Source of the DNA: an uncultured Candidatus Pelagibacter sp.
Lineage (GTDB): Bacteria > Pseudomonadota > Alphaproteobacteria > Pelagibacterales > Pelagibacteraceae
Length of the DNA: 64,000 nucleotides
Direction: 5' to 3'
NCBI GenBank assembly: GCA_905612435.1
Contig: CAJQRZ010000010.1
Span: 1-64,000, forward strand
The position numbers and the translations under genes were made by a program. The notes beneath the pieces were generated by a model. That model made no database searches. It was not told where the DNA came from and saw only the letters and a list, made by a program, of their open reading frames with translations. Shown here one piece after another: positions 8,648-17,031 of the stretch. Within the stretch, counting starts at the first letter, position 1. Every line of letters starts with the position of its first letter.

Positions 8648-9224
8648 ATCAATAGATTTTTATTTTGATTTTATTAGTCCCTATGCTTACATAGCTCACA
8701 AAAAAATAAAAATTATAAATAGCAAAAACCGTCCTATTTTTAATTATAAACCAGTTCTTGTGGGTGGTCTTCATAATTTACAAGGAATAACTGCACCAGC
8801 TTTTATCAAGTCTAAACTAAAACATATGATAAGTGATTGTGATTTAATTGCTAAAAAAAATAATTTTGATTTTACGTGGAATTCTAAATTTCCCTTAAAT
8901 TCTCTAAGTATCATGCGTGGTTATCTTTTTATTAACTCTGATATTAAAAGTTTATACTTGGATATAATGTTTCAAGCGTACTGGAAAGATAATCTGGATA
9001 TTTCTAATGAAAAAATTTTAATAACTCTTCTTGAAAAATGTAAAATTGATACAAATAATTTTTTTCAAGGTATTAAGGATCCTAAAATAAAAAATGAATT
9101 GAGAGACGTTACAAAAGTATCTAATGATAAAGAAATTTTTGGTACCCCAACATTTGTCATTAATAATAAAATATTTTGGGGACAGGATAGATTAGAATTT
9201 GCTTTAGATGAATATAATAAATAG
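8640..9224 (+). CDS. DsbA-like 2-hydroxychromene-2-carboxylate isomerase family protein
   Basis: A 194-residue thioredoxin-fold protein of the kappa-GST/HCCA isomerase type. The opening IDFYFDFISPYAYI, where Ser replaces the redox cysteines, and the closing GTPTFVINNKIFWGQDRLE are the family signatures. Known members isomerise 2-hydroxychromene-2-carboxylate with glutathione, but most genomic homologues are unassigned glutathione-dependent isomerases. It starts inside the end of the ABA4-like gene and ends two bases before the convergent rhodanese gene. Confidence 0.8.
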   Translation: MTKSIDFYFDFISPYAYIAHKKIKIINSKNRPIFNYKPVLVGGLHNLQGITAPAFIKSKLKHMISDCDLIAKKNNFDFTWNSKFPLNSLSIMRGYLFINSDIKSLYLDIMFQAYWKDNLDISNEKILITLLEKCKIDTNNFFQGIKDPKIKNELRDVTKVSNDKEIFGTPTFVINNKIFWGQDRLEFALDEYNK

Positions 9225-9225
9225 T

Positions 9226-9609
9226 TTAAACTATTTTAAAATCACTTTTACTTATTGCACCAAAGCCACCATCTATATGTGAAACTTTTTTAAAACCCAT
9301 ATCTATTAAAGATTTTGCCGCTAAAGCTGATCTTAGGCCACCCGCACAAAATAAAGTCATCTCTTTATTCATGTCAAGCTTTCCATCTTTAAAATAAACA
9401 CTTTGAGGGTCTAGCCAAAATTCAAGCATCCCTCTAGGTATGTGTAGAGAGTTCTCAACTCTTCCTGTTTTTTCTAATTCTCTAATATCCCTAATATCAA
9501 TTAAATTACATTTATTTTCTTGGTATAATTTAAAAGCTTCGTCAGTGTTAATGGTTTTAATTTCTTTAAGTGCTTCAGATACGAGAGTTTGTGATGATTT
9601 AATGTTCAT
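9226..9609 (-). CDS. Rhodanese-like sulfurtransferase domain protein
   Basis: A 127-residue single rhodanese domain. The domain opens with NLIDIRDIRELEKTG near residue 35, and the active-site loop is LFCAGGLRSALAAKSL with the catalytic cysteine near residue 88, followed by GFKKVSHIDGGFGA. Such stand-alone domains shuttle sulfane sulfur or detoxify thiols. Here it converges with the DsbA-like isomerase gene and is divergent from the glycosyltransferase-like gene. No partner is evident. Confidence 0.85.
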   Translation of the reverse strand: MNIKSSQTLVSEALKEIKTINTDEAFKLYQENKCNLIDIRDIRELEKTGRVENSLHIPRGMLEFWLDPQSVYFKDGKLDMNKEMTLFCAGGLRSALAAKSLIDMGFKKVSHIDGGFGAISKSDFKIV

Positions 9610-9641
9610 AATACTGTAAAAATTAGATAATAAACTATTTT

Positions 9642-10631
9642 ATGAAAAAAAACATCATTAAAAAATTATTTATCAAACTTTCAAAAATTCTTGGTTATGA
9701 GATAATTGATCAAGCCAATTTTATTTCTCCTACACTTGATAAAAAACTAAATGATGATCTTTCAATCTTAAATAAAAAATCTATTGTTCTGCCGTTAGGT
9801 GATGTAAAAATTACAAAAAAGGTTAGCTCTATACTTGTTATATTTAGAGCTAATACAGATATAGAAATATGGAATCAAAATAAAAAAAGATTATTTGCAC
9901 AACCAAAAATTGAATATTCCTTAAGAGCCTTAAATTCACTTATCAAATCAATTAATTTTTCTAAAACTAAGTACCCAAATATAAAATTTAAGACAATAAT
10001 TGTTGATGACAAATCTAAAGAAGAAAATTTAAATAAGATTAAAAGCCTCATAGATGAAAATTCTTTGGATATAAGTATTACTTCTTTAAACCATGACAAA
10101 TATAAAAATATAATCAAACAGCAAAAAAATGATCAAACTTTTTCAAATTTGGCAAGCCTTCTACAGTCTTTTGAATTAGGAAAAAAGCATGGTGAGAATT
10201 TAGTTTTCTTTGTAGAGGATGATTATTTACATTTTGAACCTATGATGGAAGAAATGATTGCATCTTATGAAAGAATAGCATCCCTGGTTAATAAAGATAT
10301 TTTTATGTGTCCAGCAGATTATCCATATTTATATATGAGCAATGAAAAAACAAATATTTTAATTGGAAACAAAAGACATTGGAGAACAATTAATCAAACT
10401 TTATGTACATTCATGACTACAAAATCTTTATTAGATAAATATTGGAATAACTTTTATAATACTTGTTTAGATAGAAATGATCCTTTTGAAAAACACCTTA
10501 ATGAAATCTATACAAAGGAATTTTGTATCTCTCCTTTAAAAAGTCTTTCTTTACACCTAACAAATGTAAATTCTAGCTATGGGTTATCACCATTTATAAA
10601 CTACAAAAAACTTTGGGATGAAAACCAATAA
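9642..10631 (+). CDS. Glycosyltransferase-like protein
   Basis: A 329-residue protein resembling GT-A fold (family 2) glycosyltransferases. After a preceding SILVIFRANTD strand, there is IIVDDKSKEEN near residue 122, which corresponds to the nucleotide-sugar binding DD motif, then FFVEDDYLHFEPMMEE near 187, with the acidic EDDY as the likely metal site. The C-terminal part includes RHWRTINQTLCTFM. No transmembrane helix is visible. The sugar donor and acceptor are unknown. It stands alone, upstream of a decayed acetyltransferase gene. Confidence 0.6.
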   Translation: MKKNIIKKLFIKLSKILGYEIIDQANFISPTLDKKLNDDLSILNKKSIVLPLGDVKITKKVSSILVIFRANTDIEIWNQNKKRLFAQPKIEYSLRALNSLIKSINFSKTKYPNIKFKTIIVDDKSKEENLNKIKSLIDENSLDISITSLNHDKYKNIIKQQKNDQTFSNLASLLQSFELGKKHGENLVFFVEDDYLHFEPMMEEMIASYERIASLVNKDIFMCPADYPYLYMSNEKTNILIGNKRHWRTINQTLCTFMTTKSLLDKYWNNFYNTCLDRNDPFEKHLNEIYTKEFCISPLKSLSLHLTNVNSSYGLSPFINYKKLWDENQ

Positions 10632-10651
10632 AATAATAAAGTTATTATAAT

Positions 10652-11266
10652 ATGCTTGGATCTAAAGTAAATTTTAAAAAAACTAAAACACCTTCAAAAA
10701 AAAATTAAGAGGTAAATATGTGTTTCTTGAGCCATTAATCATTAATAAACATTATATGGAAATATTTACCATATAGCCCTTTCAAAAATTATTTGCTTTT
10801 TAAAAAATGGTTAAAATCTGAATGTTTAAAAAAAGATCTTTTTTTTTATTCAGTCTACTCAAAAAGACATAAACAATACTGTGGAATAGTAAGTTATTTA
10901 AGAATAACTCCCGCACATGATTCCATAGAAGTCGGTCATATAAATTATTCTCCTATATTACAGAATACAGTAGAAGGTACAGAAACAATGTATTTGATGA
11001 TGCACAATGCTTTTGAAAATTTAGGAAATCGTAGGTATGAATGGAAGTGTAATAATTTAAATAAAGACTCTAAAAAAGCAGCAAAAAGATTAGGATTTAA
11101 ATATGAAGGTTTATTTAGATAAATGTTTATTTTTAAGAGAAGAAATAGAGATTCTGCTTGGTTTTCTATTATTGATAAAGAGTGGAAAAAAATAAAAATA
11201 AAATTTAAAAAATACCTAAAACCACCACATTTTAATACTTCTTACAAGCAGTTAAGAAAATTATAA
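10652..11266 (+). pseudogene. GNAT-family N-acetyltransferase, broken by two frameshifts and a stop codon
   Basis: The ATG at 10652 starts a frame that hits TAA at 10706-10708 just after an A-rich run. Reading one frame over (10705 to about 10752) gives LRGKYVFLEPLIINKH, the expected N-terminal strand of a GNAT domain, and returning to the first frame near 10754 restores IWKYLPYSPFKNYLLFKKWLK. The open part continues through GFKYEGLFR to TAA at 11120-11122, then the same frame resumes with MFIFKRRNRDSAWFSIIDKEW to TAA at 11264-11266. So two compensating shifts plus one nonsense change interrupt an otherwise recognisable protein. Genuine decay is likely; sequencing error in the A-run could explain one lesion but hardly all three. 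Confidence 0.7.
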
Positions 11267-11289
11267 AAAAGGCCCCAATTAAGGGGCCT
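11265..11289 (-). terminator. Rho-independent terminator of hup
   Basis: GGCCCC and GGGGCC (11271-11276, 11283-11288) form a perfect six-pair GC stem with a six-base loop. On the minus strand it is followed directly by six T residues (11265-11270). It lies about 20 bases past the hup stop, so it ends that transcript. It also sits right after the broken GNAT gene, so it may act in both directions. Confidence 0.85.
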
Positions 11290-11307
11290 ATTTAAACTAT
11301 TAATGTA

Positions 11308-11583
11308 TTATTTATTAAATACTTCTTTAAGTGCTTTAGCGGGTAAAAACTTAACTTTTTGAGAAGCTCCAATTTGGATCTGCTCACCAGTTCTTGGATT
11401 TCTTCCAATTCTAGCTTTTCTTTTAGCTACTTTATATGTACCAAAACCTGCAATTTTTACTGAATCATCACCTTTTAAGGCATCTAGAATAGCGTTGGTA
11501 ATTGTATCAAAAGTACGCTCCGCATCAGCTTTGCTTTGGTTCAAAGAAACTGCTAATTTAGCTACTAATTGTTTTTTGTTCAT
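11308..11583 (-). CDS. hup: HU family DNA-binding protein
   Basis: A 91-residue histone-like protein of normal HU length. The arm motif GRNPRTGEQI is at about 59-68 and KIAGFGTYKV precedes it. It forms dimers that bend DNA and compact the nucleoid. It starts at ATG 11583 behind CCGGAG. Further upstream on the minus strand a TTGATT box followed about 17 bases later by an AT-rich hexamer could be the promoter. It is transcribed alone and ends at a strong terminator. Confidence 0.93.
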   Translation of the reverse strand: MNKKQLVAKLAVSLNQSKADAERTFDTITNAILDALKGDDSVKIAGFGTYKVAKRKARIGRNPRTGEQIQIGASQKVKFLPAKALKEVFNK

Positions 11584-11746
11584 TTTTTTAGCTCCGGTTT
11601 TAAAGGTTTTTTTACTATATTTTACATAAAAGCTTATAAATCAAGTATTTTTTTAGTGTTATTAAAATTAATTAATACCATATGTTGAAATTCACTAAAT
11701 AAACATTGATTCTAAAGGGTTTTTTAACTTACAAAAAATAAAAATA

Positions 11747-12856
11747 CTAGAATAAACCTAGGTCTTTTAAGTCATTAAATGTTGTAAAAAACATCAATGA
11801 TAGCAATAAAAACATTCCGATTCGAAAAAAACCTTCTTGAACTTTTTGGCTTAATGGGTGTCCTAATATTTTTTCAAAACCATAAAACATTAAATGACCT
11901 CCATCTAACATTGGTATTGGAAATAAATTTATTAAGCCTAGGCTAATGGAGATATAAGCCATCATACTTAGAAAGGGTAAAAATCCAAATTCTGCAACTT
12001 GCCCTGTGATTTTTGCTATACGAATTGGCCCTCCTAACTGAGAGCTGTCACCTGAGCCAGTAAGCATGCTACCCAAATACTTCAATGAAGATGCACTCAC
12101 ATAGTACACTTCATTAACAGCATAATAAATAGCTTTGACTGGTCCTAATCTAACATGATTAATTTTGTTATTATAAGCCCCAAGTTTAATACCAATCATT
12201 CTTTTATTTATTTTATTTCCGAGGTTGTCTTCAGTAGCGACAATATTTGGTTTAACTTTAAATGTAAGGTTTTGATCTGATCTTGTTACTGTAAAATCAA
12301 CAAACTCATCTGTAGACATCATTATAAACTTAGAAACTTCCATAATACTTTTTACTTTGTTTCCATCAATTGAAACTATTATATCATTATCTTTAAGGCC
12401 AGCTGTCATAGCAGGACTGTCATTTTGCACTTCATTAATTACAGCTGGTGTAAAATCTTTACCGACAAATGTATAAATAAAAAAAAATATCACTATAGCT
12501 AATAAAAAATTAGCTAATGGCCCTGCAACTACAATTAAGGCTCTTTGATACAATGGTTTAAGAACAAATAACTTTTCTTGGTCTTCTGTATTATATTGAC
12601 TTATTATTTTTTCTTGATCTGATTGACTAAAAACATTTCTATCACCAAAAAACTTTACATAACCTCCTAATGGTATCCAACAAATCTTCCAACGAGTGCC
12701 CGATTTATCATTCCAACCAAATATTTCTTTACCAAAGCCTATGGAAAAGTCTGTAACTCCAACTCCATATTTTTTAGCAAAATAATAGTGTCCGTATTCA
12801 TGAATGAATACAACAACTAAAATAAGAGCAATAAAAGGTAAAATAGTGCTTAACAT
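11747..12856 (-). CDS. rseP: Site-2 membrane metalloprotease, RseP-like
   Basis: A 369-residue M50 protease. The zinc motif HEYGH is at 19-23 in the first transmembrane helix, a PDZ domain spans about 120-205 (SPAMTAGLKDNDIIVSI), and the second catalytic motif NLFPIPMLDGGHL is near 310. RseP cuts anti-sigma factors and leftover signal peptides within the membrane. One PDZ domain rather than two makes it shorter than the E. coli enzyme, as is usual in alphaproteobacteria. The common dxr-rseP-bamA neighbourhood is absent, so it may be a relocated copy or a second paralogue. Confidence 0.82.
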   Translation of the reverse strand: MLSTILPFIALILVVVFIHEYGHYYFAKKYGVGVTDFSIGFGKEIFGWNDKSGTRWKICWIPLGGYVKFFGDRNVFSQSDQEKIISQYNTEDQEKLFVLKPLYQRALIVVAGPLANFLLAIVIFFFIYTFVGKDFTPAVINEVQNDSPAMTAGLKDNDIIVSIDGNKVKSIMEVSKFIMMSTDEFVDFTVTRSDQNLTFKVKPNIVATEDNLGNKINKRMIGIKLGAYNNKINHVRLGPVKAIYYAVNEVYYVSASSLKYLGSMLTGSGDSSQLGGPIRIAKITGQVAEFGFLPFLSMMAYISISLGLINLFPIPMLDGGHLMFYGFEKILGHPLSQKVQEGFFRIGMFLLLSLMFFTTFNDLKDLGLF

Positions 12857-12883
12857 AATTTTTTAACAATATTTTATAATATT

Positions 12884-14326
12884 TTAAAATTTTCTCAACT
12901 TCCAAATTCCCATAGGAACAAATGTAGCAGTTAAGAAAGATAAGAAAAGTAAGGATTCTGACACAAATGATGGAAAAGATTCAACTGGCAATAATATTCC
13001 AATAAGTAAACTCTTGGAAAAATCAGGAGTTGGGAATAAAAGAATCCCCCCCAATAAACCAATAACTATGGCTAAATATGCAGTTTTTTCATTAATCTTT
13101 TTATTATAAAAACTATAAAAAACAGTCAAAACAAAAGCACAGCAAAATAAATCTGCTAATAGAAATAAATATAAAATACTGAACCCTTTCGAAGCCACAA
13201 TAAAAGCTATAATAGAAAGTCCTATTATAAAATATTTAGAAAGTTTCAAATAATCTACGTTTCTACTTAAGTTAAATGTTGCCTTACCATCAACTATAAT
13301 TAAACTTGAAATAGCATTAACCAAAGTATCAACTGTACTAATAGTTAATGATAATCCCAAGATAACAATAATTATTGATAAAAATTTTACTTGATCTCTT
13401 AATAGCAGAAAGAAAAAACCTAAATCTGGAACAACCTTAGGATCAACAGACACAGCAACCAATCCACTAAAGCCCATAAATAAAACTATTGGAATTATGA
13501 CAATAAATGAAAATATTAAACTTTTCTTAAGTGTTTCATTATCTTTTGCCGCATAAACCCTTTGCCAGTTTCCTTGATGAAAGAGATTTGTTGCAGATAC
13601 CGCAATAAAAAAAGTTAATCCTGCTGTATAATTTGGAATATAGCTGCTGCTTAATAAATGAGGACTTTTTTCTTTTATAAAAGAAAATGAAAACTGATCA
13701 CCTGTAAATGATGTTAGGTAAAAAACTGATATTAAAAGTAAAATCAAAACTACGATCATTTGAATATTATCTGTAAAAATAGAAGCTCTTAATCCTCCAT
13801 AAAGAGTATAAATTAAAGTTGCAATTAAAACTGTTAAAGCAGTAATCCATAATTCGCTACCTGAAATGTAGTTAATTAATATTGCTACCGCAGTAACTTC
13901 AGCACATAAAAAAACAAACATGTAAAAAATTGTCATTAGTAAAACTAATTTAAATAATCTTTTACCAAATCTTTTTCTTAAAAATTCAATTAAAGTTGAG
14001 CCTTTAGGAAATTCATTTCTTATTTTTTTTCCTAAAGAAATTAAAAAAATCATTGGAAAAGCTGTGCCAAGTGCATAACCAATCACGGCACCTATTCCAC
14101 CCCATGTGGCTGCTGAAGCTGGACCAAATAAAATCCACGCTCCAAGTGCTGAGGCAATTAAACTTGTAGTAAGTGAAAAAAATCCAATATTTCTATTAGC
14201 TGTTAAATAATTATTTATACCTTGATATCTTTTGGAATAAGCTAACCCAACTAATGTAAAGATTAAACTTATAACAATAACAAGTATTAACGATGTTGAT
14301 TGACTTATATAGTTTGTGTTATCCAT
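12884..14326 (-). CDS. thiV: Sodium:solute symporter under TPP riboswitch control, thiV-type
   Basis: A 480-residue protein of the sodium:solute symporter family with about thirteen helices. Family motifs GPASAATWGGIGAVIGYALG near 68-87 and LYGGLRASIFTDNIQ near 174-188 are visible. A TPP riboswitch lies directly before its ATG, which ties it to thiamine metabolism. In SAR11, a symporter of this family behind a TPP riboswitch (thiV) is the proposed transporter for the thiamine pyrimidine precursor HMP; the same identity is inferred here. Thiamine itself as substrate cannot be excluded. No thi biosynthesis genes are present in the window. Confidence 0.8.
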   Translation of the reverse strand: MDNTNYISQSTSLILVIVISLIFTLVGLAYSKRYQGINNYLTANRNIGFFSLTTSLIASALGAWILFGPASAATWGGIGAVIGYALGTAFPMIFLISLGKKIRNEFPKGSTLIEFLRKRFGKRLFKLVLLMTIFYMFVFLCAEVTAVAILINYISGSELWITALTVLIATLIYTLYGGLRASIFTDNIQMIVVLILLLISVFYLTSFTGDQFSFSFIKEKSPHLLSSSYIPNYTAGLTFFIAVSATNLFHQGNWQRVYAAKDNETLKKSLIFSFIVIIPIVLFMGFSGLVAVSVDPKVVPDLGFFFLLLRDQVKFLSIIIVILGLSLTISTVDTLVNAISSLIIVDGKATFNLSRNVDYLKLSKYFIIGLSIIAFIVASKGFSILYLFLLADLFCCAFVLTVFYSFYNKKINEKTAYLAIVIGLLGGILLFPTPDFSKSLLIGILLPVESFPSFVSESLLFLSFLTATFVPMGIWKLRKF

Positions 14327-14329
14327 TTT

Positions 14330-14396
14330 TTTCCCTTTCTGAATTACCGGACAGGTTATTAGGGTTTAATCTCAGTCAATTACGACACCCCTTTAT
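14330..14396 (-). promoter_or_regulatory. TPP (THI-box) riboswitch
   Basis: On the minus strand the leader of the symporter contains, in order, GGGGTG (14386-14391), CTGAGA, ACCCT, AACCTG, CCGGTAAT and AAAGGGA, which are the conserved blocks of the thiamine pyrophosphate riboswitch. The last block ends about five bases before the ATG and doubles as the Shine-Dalgarno sequence, so ligand binding is expected to block translation rather than transcription. The sequestering helix was not folded explicitly. Confidence 0.9.
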
Positions 14397-14433
14397 TTTT
14401 TATAACCTATAATATTAAATATTATATGTAAAT

Positions 14434-14922
14434 CTAATTAGTCTTAGTCCAATATCCATAAACACATCTTGTGCCATTTCTGGAGCAATCATAAGTATCA
14501 TTAAGAACTCCGTCTTTAACGACTGTAATATGTTTTGAACAAGATACTATTAGAGTCCCACTTGGTAACTCATCTTTCTTTAAATGAACCTTGCAACCCT
14601 GCCCAACAAACATTGTTGGAGTCCAATTCCATCCTAAATTTTTTAGGTATTTTTTAAGAACTACACGATGTGTGCCAGTTCTTGGACTATCATTTTTTTG
14701 CTTTAAACTTCTTGCAAGCTTAGTTTTAGAGGTAGTTCTAAAATTTTCATTTGCTTTATATAAATCATTATAAATTTTTTGATAAGGAAGATTGGTTACG
14801 ATGGCAATAGATCTGACCACACAATCACCTGTTTTACCTAGATATCCTGCTGCCGATCTTCCACCATCATTAATTTTAAGCTCTAGGTTACTTCTTGAAA
14901 ACAGTTTAGTAAAAAATTTCAT
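14434..14922 (-). CDS. Predicted papain-like cysteine peptidase-type protein
   Basis: A 162-residue protein with a plausible Cys/His pair: Cys33 in KTGDCVVRSIAIVTNLPYQ is followed 100 residues later by SCSKHITVVKDGVLNDTYD, where His and the downstream Asp could complete a papain/C39-like triad. Proteins with this DCVVRSIA...H..V.DG..DT pattern occur as small stand-alone proteins in bacteria and phages, with no established substrate. It lies 13 bases after azlD and is the last gene of the minus-strand block. The assignment is from motif layout only; a catalytically inactive relative is possible. Confidence 0.5.
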   Translation of the reverse strand: MKFFTKLFSRSNLELKINDGGRSAAGYLGKTGDCVVRSIAIVTNLPYQKIYNDLYKANENFRTTSKTKLARSLKQKNDSPRTGTHRVVLKKYLKNLGWNWTPTMFVGQGCKVHLKKDELPSGTLIVSCSKHITVVKDGVLNDTYDCSRNGTRCVYGYWTKTN

Positions 14923-14935
14923 AGTTATTTTATAT

Positions 14936-15250
14936 TTAAAAATAAAAAAAAATTAAAAGCCAATAAGAGATAAGACCTGCAAATATTGTGGCTATGATAT
15001 TTTTACTAAAATAACCAATAATTATTGCAAATATAGCAGCTAATATTTGAGGATTACCTTCTAAGTCTAAAGAGCCTGCACTATTTAAAAATATCGGTGG
15101 AAAGATTATTGCTGGAAAAATTGCGGCTGGAACAAAAGATAATATTTTTTTTGCTCTATCATTTAAAATATCTTTTTTAAGTAAGAAGATCATAGAAAAT
15201 CTTGTTACAAATGTAATAATTCCTGCATAAATTATAAGTGACCAATGCAT
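14936..15250 (-). CDS. azlD: Branched-chain amino acid transport protein AzlD
   Basis: A 104-residue protein with four hydrophobic segments, matching the small subunit of the AzlCD exporter. The VTRFSMIFLLKKDILNDRAKKI region and the following FVPAAIFPAIIFP are typical. It starts on the last base of azlC. AzlCD systems export branched-chain amino acids or related compounds across the inner membrane. Confidence 0.85.
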   Translation of the reverse strand: MHWSLIIYAGIITFVTRFSMIFLLKKDILNDRAKKILSFVPAAIFPAIIFPPIFLNSAGSLDLEGNPQILAAIFAIIIGYFSKNIIATIFAGLISYWLLIFFYF

Positions 15251-15948
15251 TATTTTTTCTTTAAATCTATTAAAGTTAATAATAGAGCAACAATTAAGGC
15301 TGATAGCGCAGCAACAATTATGTATGCCTTAAACGGTATTGTGTTGTAGCCAATGGTTGCCACTATTCCAGATACTAACATTACAATAATATTTTTAAAT
15401 TTTCTAAAATCACCAATCAATAAAGCAAGAAATGTTAAAGAAATTGTAAAACTTAAACCTAACTCTTCAGGTACAACTGATCCTAAAACTATACCTAAAA
15501 TTGTAGAAATTTGCCAAATAGTCCAACATGTAAAACCCGAACCAAGTAAATGATAATGATAATTTTTATCTTTATTATTTTTTTTAAAGTAATTGTTTGA
15601 AACTGCAAAGGCTTGATCCGTCATTACATAAGACAAAATTATTTTCCATGAAAGTTTTAGGTTAGATAAATGTTCTGATAAAACAGCTCCATACAATACA
15701 TGTCTAGAATTTACAGCACCTACAGAGCTCAAAATAACCAAAGATGATGCACCACCTGAAAATAGTTGCAGTAAAACTATCTGAGAAGCTCCACCAAAAA
15801 TTATAATCGATAATCCTAATGTCATGTAAGGACCAATGCCTAAATCCATTCCAATAACACCATATATAATTCCAAAAGGAACCACTGGTATCATTAAAGG
15901 GCTTACATCAATTATTCCCTTAGCTAATGTTTTTAGTTTATTATTCAT
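15250..15948 (-). CDS. azlC: Branched-chain amino acid exporter large subunit AzlC
   Basis: A 232-residue membrane protein with about six helices; the VPFGIIYGVIGMDLGIGPYM region and GGASQIVLLQLFSGGA near 53-68 are family hallmarks, followed by NSRHVLYGAVLSEHL. It pairs with AzlD, whose start overlaps its stop by one base. The start is 19 bases after fbpC ends, so read-through from the iron-uptake genes is possible, though a functional link between the two is not evident. Confidence 0.88.
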   Translation of the reverse strand: MNNKLKTLAKGIIDVSPLMIPVVPFGIIYGVIGMDLGIGPYMTLGLSIIIFGGASQIVLLQLFSGGASSLVILSSVGAVNSRHVLYGAVLSEHLSNLKLSWKIILSYVMTDQAFAVSNNYFKKNNKDKNYHYHLLGSGFTCWTIWQISTILGIVLGSVVPEELGLSFTISLTFLALLIGDFRKFKNIIVMLVSGIVATIGYNTIPFKAYIIVAALSALIVALLLTLIDLKKK

Positions 15949-15967
15949 TTCTAAATAAAGTTTTGTA

Positions 15968-17026
15968 TTAGAAACAAACTATATGATCAATATTAATAGG
16001 ACGCTTGATACCAAATTTTTCATCTACCTCATGTTGATGGATGTGATGGGAGTGTACAAATACAGGAATTAATTTATTGCTTGGAGTTTTAAGTGTGTAG
16101 ATAAAGTTGGTTCCTCTAAATTTTCTATCAACCACTTCTAGTTTTAGGTTGCTTTGATCATCATGTTCTAGATCCTCTGGTTGCAATAGGAGCTGAACAT
16201 CTGAACCTTTTGGGTAATGCTTAATAAAATCACCTGTAATTGTGCCCAAATCAACACTCTCTAAACTATTTTCACCTGTAACTTTTGCTGGAATTAAAAT
16301 TCCTCTATTTAAAAAGTTAACTACTTCTACTGAATTTGGAAAATGGTAAACATTATAAGGATCATCAAATTGTTTTAGTTGTTCGTCTAGAATTATTCCA
16401 CATTTTGTACCTAAATAAAAAGCTTCATACGAGTCATGGGTTACAATTATAGTTGTTATTTTTTGTTCGGTTAATATTTGTTTTAATTTAACTTGGATTT
16501 CTTCTTTGAAACTTTGATCTACATTTGATAATGGTTCATCTAATAACAGTAGATCAGGGTTTGATAATAAGGATCTAGCTAAAGAAGCTCTTTGTGCTTC
16601 ACCAGAACTTATTTGATGAGGAAATTTTTCTATCACATGATCAATATGAAGAAATTTAATTATCTCATTAATATTTAAACCTTTTTTTTTCTTTTTATTT
16701 CTCTCAGCTCCAAATTTTATATTTTCTAAAACATTATAATGTGGGAATAATGAGTTATCTTGAAAGGCCATCGATATGTTTCTGTGCTCTGGTTCTACAT
16801 GAACGTCTTGTGAAGAGATTATTTTATTTTTTAATAAAATTTTTCCTGTATGTATTTTTTCTAGACCAGCAATTGTTCTAAGAATTGTAGTCTTTCCTAT
16901 TCCTGATGGACCCAACAAACAAACAATGTCTCCTTGGTTTTCAATGGTTAACGAAACATTGCTCACTTTATTTTGTGCACTAGCAGTAAATGTTACGTTG
17001 TCTATTTCTAAAAAATTTTTATTCAT
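15968..17026 (-). CDS. fbpC: Iron(III) ABC transporter ATP-binding protein
   Basis: A 352-residue ABC ATPase. Walker A GPSGIGKTT is at 39-47, signature SSGEAQRASLAR at 140-151, Walker B LLLLDEP at 159-165, and the switch His in IIVTHDSYEA follows. The C-terminal 130 residues form the regulatory OB-like domain of the FbpC/AfuC group. It powers ferric iron import with FbpB, which ends five bases upstream, and FbpA. The signature is SSGEAQ rather than LSGGQQ, a modest deviation. Confidence 0.88.
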   Translation of the reverse strand: MNKNFLEIDNVTFTASAQNKVSNVSLTIENQGDIVCLLGPSGIGKTTILRTIAGLEKIHTGKILLKNKIISSQDVHVEPEHRNISMAFQDNSLFPHYNVLENIKFGAERNKKKKKGLNINEIIKFLHIDHVIEKFPHQISSGEAQRASLARSLLSNPDLLLLDEPLSNVDQSFKEEIQVKLKQILTEQKITTIIVTHDSYEAFYLGTKCGIILDEQLKQFDDPYNVYHFPNSVEVVNFLNRGILIPAKVTGENSLESVDLGTITGDFIKHYPKGSDVQLLLQPEDLEHDDQSNLKLEVVDRKFRGTNFIYTLKTPSNKLIPVFVHSHHIHQHEVDEKFGIKRPINIDHIVCF

Positions 17027-17031
17027 ATTTA

